Of a stretch of DNA of 64,000 nucleotides, positions 1 through 8,391 are shown one piece after another; within the stretch, counting starts at the first letter, position 1; every line of letters starts with the position of its first letter. This stretch comes from Phycisphaerales bacterium. GTDB taxonomy: Bacteria > Planctomycetota > Phycisphaerae > Phycisphaerales > UBA1924. The stretch is taken from positions 124,001-188,000 of the forward strand of contig JADJMV010000001.1 in the NCBI GenBank assembly GCA_016709445.1. Direction: 5' to 3'. Under the pieces are notes generated by a model. That model saw nothing but the letters and a program-made list of their open reading frames with translations, made no database searches and was not told where the DNA came from. A program made the position numbers and the translations under genes.

Positions 1-2904
1 CCCCAGGGCGGCGATCAGAGCGAAGAGTTCGGTCGCGCCGCCCGAGTACGGGAGCATCGCCGCCGCGTGGCTGGCGGGGGTCGTCCGCTCCCCGCGCACC
101 AGCTCGAGTTCGACCAGACGTTCGCGCACACGGCGGGCCGCCGCCGCAAGCTCCGGACGGGCCGCGAGCCCCGTCGGCGTCCGGAAGGTGCAGGCCTCCC
201 GGATCGGGCCAAATCGATATCGAAGTCCCCAGTTGTCTTCGCTCTCCTTGGCGTGGAGCAGCATCCACGTGAAATCGCCCGCGTGAAGGAGCCCGGCATC
301 GTACGCCGGCAGGAAAGTCTCGATGTCGCGCGGCTCGCCCCAAAGCCTGGTCCCATGCGCCACCGCGACGAGCACCAGCCGCGGGAGCCGCTCGGCTTGC
401 TGCACCGTGATCGTCGAACCGGTCAGGCAAACGAACCCTCGGCACAGCGAATACCGCTCAGCGAAGGCGCTCTCTCGATGCCCTCGTGTCTCCGTGCGAC
501 CCGCCAGATCGTCCGCCAGGCCGTCCTCCATATACCGGAAGAGCAGGTCCGTGCCCCCTTCCGGATTGGACAGACGCACAAGCCACGAGAGCAGACCCGA
601 GAGGCCCCAGCCCAACTGCGAGTCCACCGCGGCCCGGACCGATCCGCGCAGTGTGGACTCCCACGCGGAGAAGTCGCGGCGAAGCGCCCACAGCCGCACG
701 ATTTCCAGATTGTCTGTATCCCGCAGCTTCTTGCTCCGTCCTTCGAGCCATTCCGTCCAGACCTCCCAGAGGGGGAGCCGCGCCCGCGCGTCCTCCCGGA
801 TATCCGAGCCGGGCTTCGGCTCAGGGAATAGGTGCACCGCATTGGCGAGCAGCGCGCGGGTTCTTCCCTCGTCTCCAAGGTCTCCGCCCTCGATCTCGAC
901 CTCGGTCTCGCCGTGCTGGATGATGAGTTCGACGAGGTCATTCAGGCACGCCAATGCCGCCTTGGTCTCGATCGCCACCCCCGTTCGACGCACCTCGACC
1001 AGCGGCGACAGCGAGGCCGGAGGCGCCAGCCCGAAGCAGTCTTCGAGGGTCGCATCCTTGCTCTTGCCGCCAAGGAGTTGGTCGGAGATGTCCGCAAGCT
1101 CGCCGTGCCGCAGCAGTTCCTGGTGTCGCGAGACGACGGCCCGCACCGCCCCGGGGCTGGACTCGACGTATTGGGCGGCGATCTCCAGCCCCGCCGCCGC
1201 CTTCTTTGGGTCGCCCGACGCCAGCAACCGATCGACGACCTCCAGCGCTCGCTCGGCGGGAAGCTGGACGAGCCGCCCGATCACGGCCTTGCGCAACGTC
1301 CCCGCCTTGCGGTGCAGCAGCGAGCAGTACTGCTCGATCTCGTCCTCTCCCACCGGGCCGAGGTCCAGCGCCTTGAGCGCCGCAGAGTGGACGGGCTGGC
1401 GGGCGTCGGCTGTCAGGCCCAGCATCAGCGCACGAGCTTCGGGTGTGAGCTTCTTGCGCCGGGGTTTCTGCTCGCTATACAATCGCGGCTCGCGCAGCCC
1501 GGCCAATTCGCTGATGACCGAGACGCAGTCGGAGGATTCGAGCGCCGCCGCGATCGGGACGAGCCGCCCCGGCTGCCCGACGGCCAGCTGGCGCAGTGCG
1601 CCCCCCACCATCCCCCGGTCGTGCGTCTCCACCCACCACGGCCAGAGCAGCGGGCCGAGCGGCTGGGGCCGCGCCGGAGCGGCGTCAAAGATCGCCAGCG
1701 TCGCGTCGAAAAGGCCCGGCTCCACGCTCTCGAACTCGAAGTACGTCAGCGTTCGACACAAGGCCATCTGCAGGCGGGGGTCGGGCTCTCCGCCCGAGAT
1801 AATCCGCTCCACGATGCAGGCCCTGCTCAGCCCGGGAAGCCCGCAGCCCTGCAGGATGCGCAGGGCCGCCGCCCTCCGCTCGGGTTCCGGGTCGGCGAGC
1901 ATCGTCGCCGCCGCTTCCACCGCTGCTTCCCCATCTCGGAAGCCCAGGACCCAGAGCGCGAAGTACGCCTCCTCCCCACCACCGGCCGCCAGCGAGCCCC
2001 GCAGCGCCTCTTCATCATCGAAGCAGGTACAGAGCCTCGTCACGCCCTCCTGCACAACCCTCGCGCTGCCCCCGGCCCATCGCGTCCCCAGCCACATGTC
2101 GAACGCGCGCACCACCGCGCTGAATCGTCCGAGGTTGTGCTCGAGGATCAGCCCGAGGAGATACCGGAACGCTCCCTCTCCGCCGAGGTGCGCCGCCTCC
2201 AAGATCGATTGCCGCAGCCCCTCCTGCCGCTGCGCAGCCAGGAGCAATCTCCCGACGACCTCCCAGTCCCCCCGGTCGTCCGAATCGAGCAGCGCCACGA
2301 TCGCGTGGGCACCCATGACGCCGATCGCATGCTCGCCGCTGATCGAATCGACCAGCACCCGCCGCACGCGCTCCGCCTCGTCACCGCCCGAGCGCAGCGC
2401 GGCGCCGAGCAGCCGCCCGACCAGGATCGGGCGGAAACTGAGACCGCCGAGATGGGGCGCGTAGGCCGCCACCCACTCGGCGTCGGGATCGAGCCCCCGG
2501 AACATATGGCAGATCCCCAGAGCAGCCTGGGCAAAGTCCGGAGCCGCGATCGGAGACTCGGGCCGCACACGGAACGGGAAGCCCTCGTGCAAGAACCACG
2601 GCGAGCATCGATGCACCGGCAGCGATGTCTGCCAGAGGCTCCCCAGAGGCGCTGCGAGCCTCGGGAAGAGGTGCGGCATCAGCGACGCGAGGTCCGCGGG
2701 GTCAAGGCCCTGGAACATCTTCGCCGCGGCCTCGTTCGCCCTCCGGAATCTACCGGGATCCTCCAATCGCGGGGGCTGAAGCGCGCGCTCCAGCGCTTCG
2801 TGCCGGCTCTTCGCCAACGCGGGCGCCGCTTTCAACCTCGTCTCGACCCACCGGTCGTCCCGCGCTTCATCGATCTGCTTCCGGATCTCCTCTCGCTCGC
2901 TCAT
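1..2904 (-). CDS. Very large HEAT-like repeat protein, DUF4132/DUF5724-like; runs off the left edge
   Basis: The reverse strand is open without a stop from an ATG at 2904 to base 1, giving 968 codons with the C-terminus outside the window. The translation is rich in Leu, Ala, Arg and Glu, with regularly spaced amphipathic helices that look like HEAT/ARM repeats. No signal peptide or membrane segment is seen. Near the last visible residues a stretch with an ELVRGERTTP motif resembles the conserved block of the DUF4132/DUF5724 (MolR-like) proteins; this assignment is from memory and tentative. The start is supported by a G-rich ribosome site (AGGGGGATGTG) that overlaps the TAG stop of the preceding 143-codon gene, so the two are almost certainly one operon. 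An in-frame GTG at 2907 is the only close alternative. The exact biochemical role is unknown. Confidence 0.75.
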   Translation of the reverse strand, partial: MSEREEIRKQIDEARDDRWVETRLKAAPALAKSRHEALERALQPPRLEDPGRFRRANEAAAKMFQGLDPADLASLMPHLFPRLAAPLGSLWQTSLPVHRCSPWFLHEGFPFRVRPESPIAAPDFAQAALGICHMFRGLDPDAEWVAAYAPHLGGLSFRPILVGRLLGAALRSGGDEAERVRRVLVDSISGEHAIGVMGAHAIVALLDSDDRGDWEVVGRLLLAAQRQEGLRQSILEAAHLGGEGAFRYLLGLILEHNLGRFSAVVRAFDMWLGTRWAGGSARVVQEGVTRLCTCFDDEEALRGSLAAGGGEEAYFALWVLGFRDGEAAVEAAATMLADPEPERRAAALRILQGCGLPGLSRACIVERIISGGEPDPRLQMALCRTLTYFEFESVEPGLFDATLAIFDAAPARPQPLGPLLWPWWVETHDRGMVGGALRQLAVGQPGRLVPIAAALESSDCVSVISELAGLREPRLYSEQKPRRKKLTPEARALMLGLTADARQPVHSAALKALDLGPVGEDEIEQYCSLLHRKAGTLRKAVIGRLVQLPAERALEVVDRLLASGDPKKAAAGLEIAAQYVESSPGAVRAVVSRHQELLRHGELADISDQLLGGKSKDATLEDCFGLAPPASLSPLVEVRRTGVAIETKAALACLNDLVELIIQHGETEVEIEGGDLGDEGRTRALLANAVHLFPEPKPGSDIREDARARLPLWEVWTEWLEGRSKKLRDTDNLEIVRLWALRRDFSAWESTLRGSVRAAVDSQLGWGLSGLLSWLVRLSNPEGGTDLLFRYMEDGLADDLAGRTETRGHRESAFAERYSLCRGFVCLTGSTITVQQAERLPRLVLVAVAHGTRLWGEPRDIETFLPAYDAGLLHAGDFTWMLLHAKESEDNWGLRYRFGPIREACTFRTPTGLAARPELAAAARRVRERLVELELVRGERTTPASHAAAMLPYSGGATELFALIAALG

Positions 2905-2913
2905 CACATCCCC

Positions 2914-3345
2914 CTAGGCCCCGGCCAGAAAGACCAGTCGCACGAATGCCAGCCGGCTTTCGGCGCTCAGCCGCACGACCTCGTCCAAATTCCGACGCTC
3001 GCGCCCGTCGATGATCACCAGGTACAGACCGTCCTCGAAGGCCTGGAGCGCCGCGTCGACCGCCTGGTCGCCATCGACCTCGCGTTCGTCGGGACGGCCC
3101 GCCGGATCGATCTTGCCGCGCGCTTCGCCCTCGTCGATCTGGCGCGCTGTGAGCGCCCGATCAAACCGGCGAGCCTCCTGTCGATCCTTGTACGATCCGA
3201 CCTCGTGACGAACCACGTGCGCGATCACGTCGCGCAGGCGCACATCGTCCCCATCCCCGGAGAGCCCGATCGGAGGCGGCACGCTGAAATCGGCCAAGAG
3301 CGGCCGTCGGCGTCCGAGTGCGCGTGTCGAGATTGTGAGTCCCAC
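2914..3345 (-). CDS. Small conserved protein, partner of the large HEAT-like protein
   Basis: A 143-residue soluble protein with a GTG start at 3345. It has no signal peptide or membrane helix. The N-terminus is basic and proline-rich. The middle (about residues 35-75) is a charged helical segment, and the C-terminal third carries a predicted beta-rich block with DGLYLVIIDG and a hydrophobic LAFVRLVFLAGA end. Its stop lies nine bases before the start of the very large gene downstream, and that gene's ribosome site overlaps the stop codon, so the two are co-transcribed and probably act together. I do not recognise a characterised family. I believe such small proteins recur next to DUF4132/DUF5724 genes, but that is recollection and not something the sequence shows. 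Confidence 0.7.
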   Translation of the reverse strand: MGLTISTRALGRRRPLLADFSVPPPIGLSGDGDDVRLRDVIAHVVRHEVGSYKDRQEARRFDRALTARQIDEGEARGKIDPAGRPDEREVDGDQAVDAALQAFEDGLYLVIIDGRERRNLDEVVRLSAESRLAFVRLVFLAGA

Positions 3346-3405
3346 CGATTGATCCCCGGGTCGGGGTCATGATAACCGGTGTCGCCCGCCGCGTGAACCC
3401 CTCGC

Positions 3406-3774
3406 CTATCTCCCGGGCTGCCCCCCCGCCCGGACGACGACCCGCTTGATCGTGGTCGGCGCACACCCCGAGAGCATCTGGCGGCCCCCGCCGCGGAGCC
3501 ATTGCTCCACGCGGTAGCGGGTGGCCGCGTCCGGAGCGTGAATGGTGAGGACGCCCCGAGTGAAGCTCACGACGCGCGTCCGCGAGGCCAGCTCGCTCGG
3601 GGCCGCGGTGCGCCACGCCTCGCCCATGCCCCCGGTCTGCTTGAACTCGCGCTCGAGCTTGTCGCGAAGCTCCCCCACTGCTCCCGAGGCCGCGAGGTCG
3701 CGCTCGGCGCGGACGCGGAGCGCTCTCACCTTCTCGATCGCGTTGGCGGCCAGCAGCAGATCCCGATGCACCAT
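3406..3774 (-). CDS. DciA-like protein (DUF721), putative replicative helicase loader
   Basis: A 122-residue soluble protein with an ATG at 3774. The C-terminal half (about residues 62-112) has the DUF721/DciA pattern: an Arg-rich strand (SRTRVVSFTRGVLTI), a segment giving RYRVEQWLRGG, and a final beta strand after the PTTIKRV segment. In most bacteria that lack dnaC or dnaI, DciA brings the replicative helicase DnaB to the origin. The N-terminal helix is charged and possibly coiled-coil. A longer open frame continues upstream of 3774, but it would run into the divergent ABC gene, so the ATG after which similarity begins was chosen. It is transcribed away from the ATPase at 3871. DUF721 genes often lie near dnaA, recF and gyrB, none of which is in view. 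Confidence 0.7.
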   Translation of the reverse strand: MVHRDLLLAANAIEKVRALRVRAERDLAASGAVGELRDKLEREFKQTGGMGEAWRTAAPSELASRTRVVSFTRGVLTIHAPDAATRYRVEQWLRGGGRQMLSGCAPTTIKRVVVRAGGQPGR

Positions 3775-3870
3775 AGGTGCATGGTACCTCCTCCGAGCGG
3801 CGGGCCACCCCCATTTCCGGTCGGGGCGCAGCACCGCGCGGGTCTCGGCGGAGCCGGATACCCTACGCCC

Positions 3871-4956
3871 GTGTCCACGGCGATCGACATCCAGGAACTC
3901 GCGAAGGAATACCCGGCGATAGGGCGGGCGGGCGTGACCCGTGCCGTCGATCGGGTTTCGCTCCGGATCGAATCTGGGGAGCTCTTCTTCCTGCTGGGGC
4001 CCTCGGGCTGCGGCAAGACGACGCTCCTCCGGATGATCGCCGGGTTCATCGATCCCACCGCCGGCTCCATCGCCTTCAACGGGCGCGACGTCACGCGGAC
4101 GCCTCCGAACAAGCGCAACACGGGCATGGTTTTCCAGAGCTACGCCCTCTGGCCCCACATGACCGTCGCGCAGAATGTGGCGTTCGGCCTTGGGGTGCGC
4201 AAGGTGCCCGGGGAAGAGAAGCAGCGACGCGTCGGGGAGGCACTCGCTCAGGTCCGCATGGCGGAGTATGGCGGACGCCGGCCCACCCAGCTCTCGGGTG
4301 GCCAGCAGCAGCGAGTGGCCCTGGCACGGGCCCTGGTGGTCCGCCCCGATGTGCTCCTCCTTGACGAACCACTCTCAAACCTCGACGCCAAGCTCCGACT
4401 GGAACTGCGCTCCGAGATCCGCCGCGTATGCAAGGATTCTGGTCTGACAACGGTCTACGTCACGCACGACCAGAAAGAGGCCCTCTCCATGGCAGATCGC
4501 GTGGCGATCATGGACGCCGGGCGGGTGATCCAGATCGGCACGCCCCGCGAACTCTACCGCAGGCCCAATTCACGCTTCGTGGCCGAGTTCCTCGGCGAGG
4601 CCGACTTCCTGGAGGCGCGGGTTGGGGCTCGGCACGAGGGTGTCGTCGCACTCGAAACCCCCGCCGGACCGCTGACCGCCGCGGCGGGCGAGAACCCCCC
4701 CACCGCCGGGAGCACCATCACGATCTGTGTCCGGCCCGAGAGTTGGCGCCTGGGTCCCGCCCAGGAAGGCTCGGCAGCGACGCTCATCGACACGATCTTC
4801 CTCGGCGAGATGGCCCAGCACACCCTCGAACTGCCCAATCACGTCCGGATTCGGGCAAGCGTGATCAATCCCGCGGCCCACGGAGCACTCCCGCCAGGGG
4901 GCCGGGTTGGGCTCGCCGCGTCGCCGGAAGACGTGATCCTTCTCCCGAACGCCTGA
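3871..4956 (+). CDS. ABC transporter ATP-binding protein, PotA/UgpC/MalK type
   Basis: A 361-residue ATPase of the spermidine/iron/sugar importer subfamily. Walker A is at residues 43-51 (GPSGCGKTT), the signature LSGGQ at 141-145, Walker B LLLDEP at 162-167 and the switch histidine at 199. A C-terminal TOBE-like region (about 280-360) is present, which is usual for ATPases of this type. The start is a GTG at 3871; the frame is open further upstream, but that part has no ABC homology and overlaps the DciA-like gene on the other strand. No permease or binding protein is adjacent: the next gene is a convergent histidine kinase. It is therefore an orphan ATPase, either shared by permeases elsewhere or left from a split operon. 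The substrate cannot be told from sequence. Confidence 0.88.
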   Translation: MSTAIDIQELAKEYPAIGRAGVTRAVDRVSLRIESGELFFLLGPSGCGKTTLLRMIAGFIDPTAGSIAFNGRDVTRTPPNKRNTGMVFQSYALWPHMTVAQNVAFGLGVRKVPGEEKQRRVGEALAQVRMAEYGGRRPTQLSGGQQQRVALARALVVRPDVLLLDEPLSNLDAKLRLELRSEIRRVCKDSGLTTVYVTHDQKEALSMADRVAIMDAGRVIQIGTPRELYRRPNSRFVAEFLGEADFLEARVGARHEGVVALETPAGPLTAAAGENPPTAGSTITICVRPESWRLGPAQEGSAATLIDTIFLGEMAQHTLELPNHVRIRASVINPAAHGALPPGGRVGLAASPEDVILLPNA

Positions 4957-4996
4957 GCCTCCGTAGATCCAAACACAAACCAAACATTCAGGTGAG

Positions 4997-5902
4997 TTAA
5001 GCGGCCTTCGCTTGGCTGGTCGCGACGGGCAGGGTGATTCGGAAGCACGCCCCGGCGCCGGGAGTCGACTGCACGTCGATCGTCCCGCCTGAGGCCTCGA
5101 GTAGCCGTCGGCAGATGATCAGGCCAAGCCCGCTGCCCTCGTTGGGCCGCATGCCCGCCATGCGCCGGGCTGGCTGGAAGAGTGAATCGAGAATCTCCGG
5201 CGCGATCCCCGGGCCAGTGTCTGTGATCTCCAGCGTGGCAAGTCCGGGGGAGGTGTTCCACGTGGAACCGTTCCGTTGGGCATTGATCGTGATCACCCCC
5301 CCGCTTCTCATCGCCCGGAGGGCGTTGAGCAACAGGTTGAGCAAGACGTGCTCTAGGTCGGTCGGTGGAATCGCCAGCCGCAGACCGGGAGGAATCTCGG
5401 TGCGGAGCTCGATGCCACATCGGTCCGGCGGGCGTCCCAAACACTCGATCGCCCGCTGGATGGCTTCAGCCGGATCACAGGTGGCAGGCTCCTCGCAGGC
5501 GGGGCCTCCGGCCAGGCGCAGCACGGAGGACGCGATGCGAGAGACTCGCTCCGCTCCTTCGGCAGCCCGAACCAGGGCTTTGCGCTGCAGATCTGCATCT
5601 GCGGGAGCGTCGAGGGCCGCCCGGGCATACGCGAGGACCGGGGTGAGCAGGTTGTTGCACTCGTGAGCAATAGCGCCGGTCAGCAGGCCGAGTGTGCTGA
5701 GTCGGTCTGCGGCCTCCAGCTCCGCTTGGGTGCGGCGGAGGTGGCCTTCCAACTCGTCGATTCTCCGGACGAGTTCGTCGGCCTGGACCTGCATGTCGTG
5801 GGGGGGCGGCATGGGCGAGCGGGATGACCTCCGGACCGGATATCGGTCCAGGATTCCCCCGACTTCGGGCCGATCCAGGAAGTTCCGGCAGTTCGATATC
5901 AC
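4997..5902 (-). CDS. Soluble sensor-less histidine kinase
   Basis: A 301-residue kinase with the HisKA dimerisation helix and an HATPase domain. The H-box GAIAHECNNLL puts the phospho-accepting His at residue 80. The N-box reads LLNLLLNALRAM, G1 is DTGPGIA and G2 GSGLGL. Before the H-box there is only a coiled coil (about residues 36-68), with no membrane segment, PAS or GAF domain, so the input must come through a partner. The GTG start at 5902 overlaps the Nudix gene's stop as GTGA, which implies translational coupling; an ATG at 5812 is the alternative start. No response regulator is nearby. The coding sequence also contains a parS-like palindrome at 5254-5269. Confidence 0.85.
   Translation of the reverse strand: MISNCRNFLDRPEVGGILDRYPVRRSSRSPMPPPHDMQVQADELVRRIDELEGHLRRTQAELEAADRLSTLGLLTGAIAHECNNLLTPVLAYARAALDAPADADLQRKALVRAAEGAERVSRIASSVLRLAGGPACEEPATCDPAEAIQRAIECLGRPPDRCGIELRTEIPPGLRLAIPPTDLEHVLLNLLLNALRAMRSGGVITINAQRNGSTWNTSPGLATLEITDTGPGIAPEILDSLFQPARRMAGMRPNEGSGLGLIICRRLLEASGGTIDVQSTPGAGACFRITLPVATSQAKAA
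5254..5269. promoter_or_regulatory. parS-like site 1
   Basis: TGTTCCACGTGGAACC matches the classical 16-base parS consensus (TGTTTCACGTGAAACA) at 13 positions. Its central 14 bases (5255-5268) are a perfect palindrome. It sits inside the histidine kinase gene about 1.2 kb from parB. parS sites commonly lie within genes close to parB, where they load the ParB clamp. Confidence 0.65.
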
Positions 5903-6375
5903 GCCGCGGGGGGTTGGCCCAGCCAGGCCTCGGCGTGGCGATCAGTGGGGGAGTCGCACCCCCCCGCCATGAGCCAAGCCAGGATCGCCGTCGGCAGAAG
6001 GCCCGATTCGGGCAGCGCAGCGGCCTCAATCCATTCGAAGGCGATCTTGGGCTCGAGCACAGGAAAGGGGTCGGGCCAAGCACCGCGAGCAGGGTCCACG
6101 TGAAACACAAGGCTCAGCTCGTGACGCGCCTTGCCTCGCTGTTCGAAGAGTTGCTCGGTCGCCAGGGCGAACGCCCCAACGCGGATGTCCACGCCGGACT
6201 CCTCCAGGAATTCACGGGACAGGGCCCCGGCCGCGGGCTCTCCGGCCTCGATGTGGCCTCCAGGGAGATACGAATACCCGTGTTTGAGATTCCGGCATAC
6301 CAGGATTCTGGAGTGCTGGATCGCCACACCTCGGGCAATGAGCTCGATGTTTGGGGCCGCTCCTTGGCTCAACAC
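5899..6375 (-). CDS. Nudix hydrolase
   Basis: A 158-residue Nudix-family hydrolase, which cleaves nucleoside diphosphates linked to another moiety. The full Nudix box is present at residues 40-62: G40, E46, R54-E55, E58-E59 and G61 in the canonical spacing. The GTG start at 6375 is preceded by an excellent ribosome site (GGAGGAATC). The gene ends in a four-base overlap (GTGA) with the histidine kinase, so the two are translated together. It diverges from parB, the two starts being 72 bases apart. The specific substrate cannot be predicted. A parS-like site (6092-6107) lies inside the coding sequence. Confidence 0.88.
   Translation of the reverse strand: MLSQGAAPNIELIARGVAIQHSRILVCRNLKHGYSYLPGGHIEAGEPAAGALSREFLEESGVDIRVGAFALATEQLFEQRGKARHELSLVFHVDPARGAWPDPFPVLEPKIAFEWIEAAALPESGLLPTAILAWLMAGGCDSPTDRHAEAWLGQPPAA
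6092..6107. promoter_or_regulatory. parS-like site 2
   Basis: GGGTCCACGTGAAACA matches the 16-base parS consensus at 13 positions, with a perfect right half (CACGTGAAACA). It lies inside the Nudix gene about 340 bases from the start of parB. Confidence 0.6.
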
Positions 6376-6446
6376 GATTCCTCCGGCAATGATCTCGGCG
6401 GTGTGGGATGGTATAACAGCACAGCATCACGCAGGAGGCGGTCCAT

Positions 6447-7448
6447 ATGACTGGAAAGCAAAGGCGCCTGGGACGAGGCTTGAGCAGCTTGATGGAGGCC
6501 GCACCTCCGGTCGCAATTGAACCGAATACAATCCAAACAAATCCTGCGGCTGTGGTTCCGGATCAAGATATAAGTACATCTACCCATACGCCAACAAGTC
6601 GTGCAGCGACTCCCACGGTTGGCGGCAGCAGGATGCTCGAGGTGGACCGGATCCAGCCGAGCCCGTTCCAGCCGCGACGGGTGTTCGAGGAATCGTCGCT
6701 CGAGCAGTTGGCGTCTTCGATCCGCCGCTCCGGATTGATGCAGCCGATCATCGTTCGCCCGCGCGCGGACGGGTCGTTCGAATTGATCGCGGGCGAACGC
6801 CGGTGGCGTGCGGCACGGATGGCGGGGCTGGGCCTTGTCCCGGCGATTGTGCGTGATCTGGACGACGAGCAGGCGGCCGAGTGGGGCTTGGTGGAGAACA
6901 TCCAGCGTGCCGACCTCAACGCCATGGAGCGTGCGCACGGGCTCCGTGCGCTGGCGGAACGCTTCGCCATCAGCCACGCCGAGTTGGGCGAGCGGGTCGG
7001 GCTCGACCGCTCGACTGTCTCGAATCTCATCCGCCTCACGGAATTGGAGGATGAACTCCAGGCGATGGTGGGGGAGGGGCGGCTCTCGATGGGGCACGCC
7101 AGGGCGCTGCTCGCCGTGCCGGCGGGAAGTCTCCGTTTGAAGCTGGCGAGGGCCGCGGCTGACGGCGAGTGGTCCGTGCGCGAGATTGAGGTTCGGGCGA
7201 AGGAAAGCCTCCAAACAGATTTGGAACCTAAGGTCCTCACACCTCCCCAACCCGACGCGGCGACATCCAAACGTGCGGTGATCGTGGAGGACCTCGAGCG
7301 GCGCGTCACCTCTCACCTAGGAACGAAGGCGAAGATCCGGCTCAGCGCCAAAGGAAACCGTGGGAGAGTGACGTTCGAATTCTTCAGCCTCGAACACTTC
7401 GAGGACCTGATGCGTCGCATCGGCCTGCCGGAGGATGGCATCGGCTGA
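6447..7448 (+). CDS. parB: Chromosome-partitioning protein ParB
   Basis: A 333-residue ParB/Spo0J-type CTPase that loads at parS and spreads to form the partition complex. It opens with the basic RRLGRGLSSLM element that usually contacts ParA and SMC, followed by a linker. The ParB N-terminal domain starts near residue 62, with the GERRWRAA box at 116-123. A helix-turn-helix region follows (about 165-190, ending in DRSTVSNLIRL), and the C-terminal dimerisation domain ends the protein. An AGGAGG ribosome site at 6432-6437 supports the ATG. No parA is adjacent, which is unusual, but two parS-like sequences lie within 1.2 kb upstream. Confidence 0.93.
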   Translation: MTGKQRRLGRGLSSLMEAAPPVAIEPNTIQTNPAAVVPDQDISTSTHTPTSRAATPTVGGSRMLEVDRIQPSPFQPRRVFEESSLEQLASSIRRSGLMQPIIVRPRADGSFELIAGERRWRAARMAGLGLVPAIVRDLDDEQAAEWGLVENIQRADLNAMERAHGLRALAERFAISHAELGERVGLDRSTVSNLIRLTELEDELQAMVGEGRLSMGHARALLAVPAGSLRLKLARAAADGEWSVREIEVRAKESLQTDLEPKVLTPPQPDAATSKRAVIVEDLERRVTSHLGTKAKIRLSAKGNRGRVTFEFFSLEHFEDLMRRIGLPEDGIG

Positions 7449-7586
7449 GCGGCGCCGGGAATACTGCGGTGCGGCGTGGTTCGCGGGGATGACAACTCAT
7501 AGGATGTTGCTACTGGGCTTCGATCTCGACCCGGAAGCCTACCCCCAAAAGCACTGCGTCGAACACGCAGGAAGGAAGATTGTGCC

Positions 7587-8084
7587 ATGGCCAAGAAATC
7601 CAAGAAGAAGGCCGCGCGGCGGACCGGGAATCGTGCGGGGCGCCGCGGTGGCGCCTCGGCACTGAGGTCCGTCTCGACCGACGCGCTCCGCGCCGAACTT
7701 GAGCGTCGCTCCAGCGAACTCACGCAGCAGCGGGAGGAGTTGGCGACGCAGCTCGCGGCGCTCGACGCCGAGATCGCATCGGTCGGCGCTTCGGCCGGAC
7801 GCGCGCCGAAGTCCGGGCGTCGACGCGCCGGGCGTCCCGCGAAGACGGCCAAACAGGGCGCGCGCGCTTCGGGACGCAAGCGCCCGCGTAATGCCGAGAG
7901 CCTCGAGGTCGCGCTCGCCAAGGTGCTCAAGGGCAAGACCATGGGCGTCAGCGAGGTGGCGACCGCGGTGCAGAAGGCCGGGTACAAGACCTCCTCGCCC
8001 AACTTCCGCACGATCGTGAATCAGACGCTGCTGCGGAGCGAGCTGATCAAGAAGACCGGGCGTGGGGCGTATACGGCGGCGTAG
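7587..8084 (+). CDS. Lysine-tailed DNA-binding protein with coiled coil and C-terminal winged-helix-like domain
   Basis: A 165-residue, very basic protein. Residues 1-23 are a Lys/Arg tail opening MAKKSKKKAARR. Residues 30-65 form a coiled coil (ELERRSSELTQQREEL). A basic linker with a GRPAKTA-like AT-hook motif follows (about 80-105). The last 60 residues have the helical pattern of a small winged helix, resembling HARE-HTH or linker-histone-like folds, and end with KKTGRGAYTAA. The likely role is nucleoid organisation or gene regulation, inferred from composition and fold. The N-terminal tail is shared with the genes at 17777 and 24466. A strong terminator hairpin follows at 8125-8155. Confidence 0.8.
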   Translation: MAKKSKKKAARRTGNRAGRRGGASALRSVSTDALRAELERRSSELTQQREELATQLAALDAEIASVGASAGRAPKSGRRRAGRPAKTAKQGARASGRKRPRNAESLEVALAKVLKGKTMGVSEVATAVQKAGYKTSSPNFRTIVNQTLLRSELIKKTGRGAYTAA

Positions 8085-8391
8085 CGGCGCCCGCTCGCGG
8101 GGGATACATCGGGTTGCACGCTTTCGAGCCCCGCCGGCGATCTCGGCGGGGCTCGTCGTTTCTGCGCACCGCAGTGAATCGGGCTCCGCTATGGCCGGCT
8201 CCGGGTGGCGGGCACGGGCCTTCGGCCAACGGTCGGGCTGGCCAAGGCATCCTCCCTCTGTTACTCAGAACGGACCGGCTTCGTCCACCCGGGGGAGCAG
8301 TCCCAGTCTCTCGTTGAGGAGGCGCACTGCCCTTACTGCCACCCGCTCGGGGTGCTCGGCGCACGCGTGGCCGGGAAGGTGGAACTCGCCG
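8085..8391. other. Intergenic region between two convergent genes
   Basis: Apart from the terminator hairpin at 8125-8155, no convincing gene, RNA or repeat was seen in these 307 bases. Short open frames here lack ribosome sites and recognisable products. Confidence 0.6.
8125..8155 (+). terminator. Rho-independent-type terminator hairpin
   Basis: A perfect 12-base-pair GC-rich stem (8125-8136 with 8144-8155) closes a seven-base loop and is followed by TCGTTTCTG. It lies 40 bases after the stop of the lysine-tailed gene. The U tract is short, as is common in GC-rich genomes. Confidence 0.7.

Noticed and set aside
255..280. A third parS-like sequence with a CACGTG core
   Set aside because: It matches the 16-base consensus at only about ten positions, as expected by chance around a CACGTG in GC-rich coding DNA.
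323..3372. Long open frames on the plus strand opposite the large HEAT-like gene
   Set aside because: They have Arg/Pro/Ser-rich shadow composition, no ribosome site and no homology, while the minus strand has one continuous, well-started frame.
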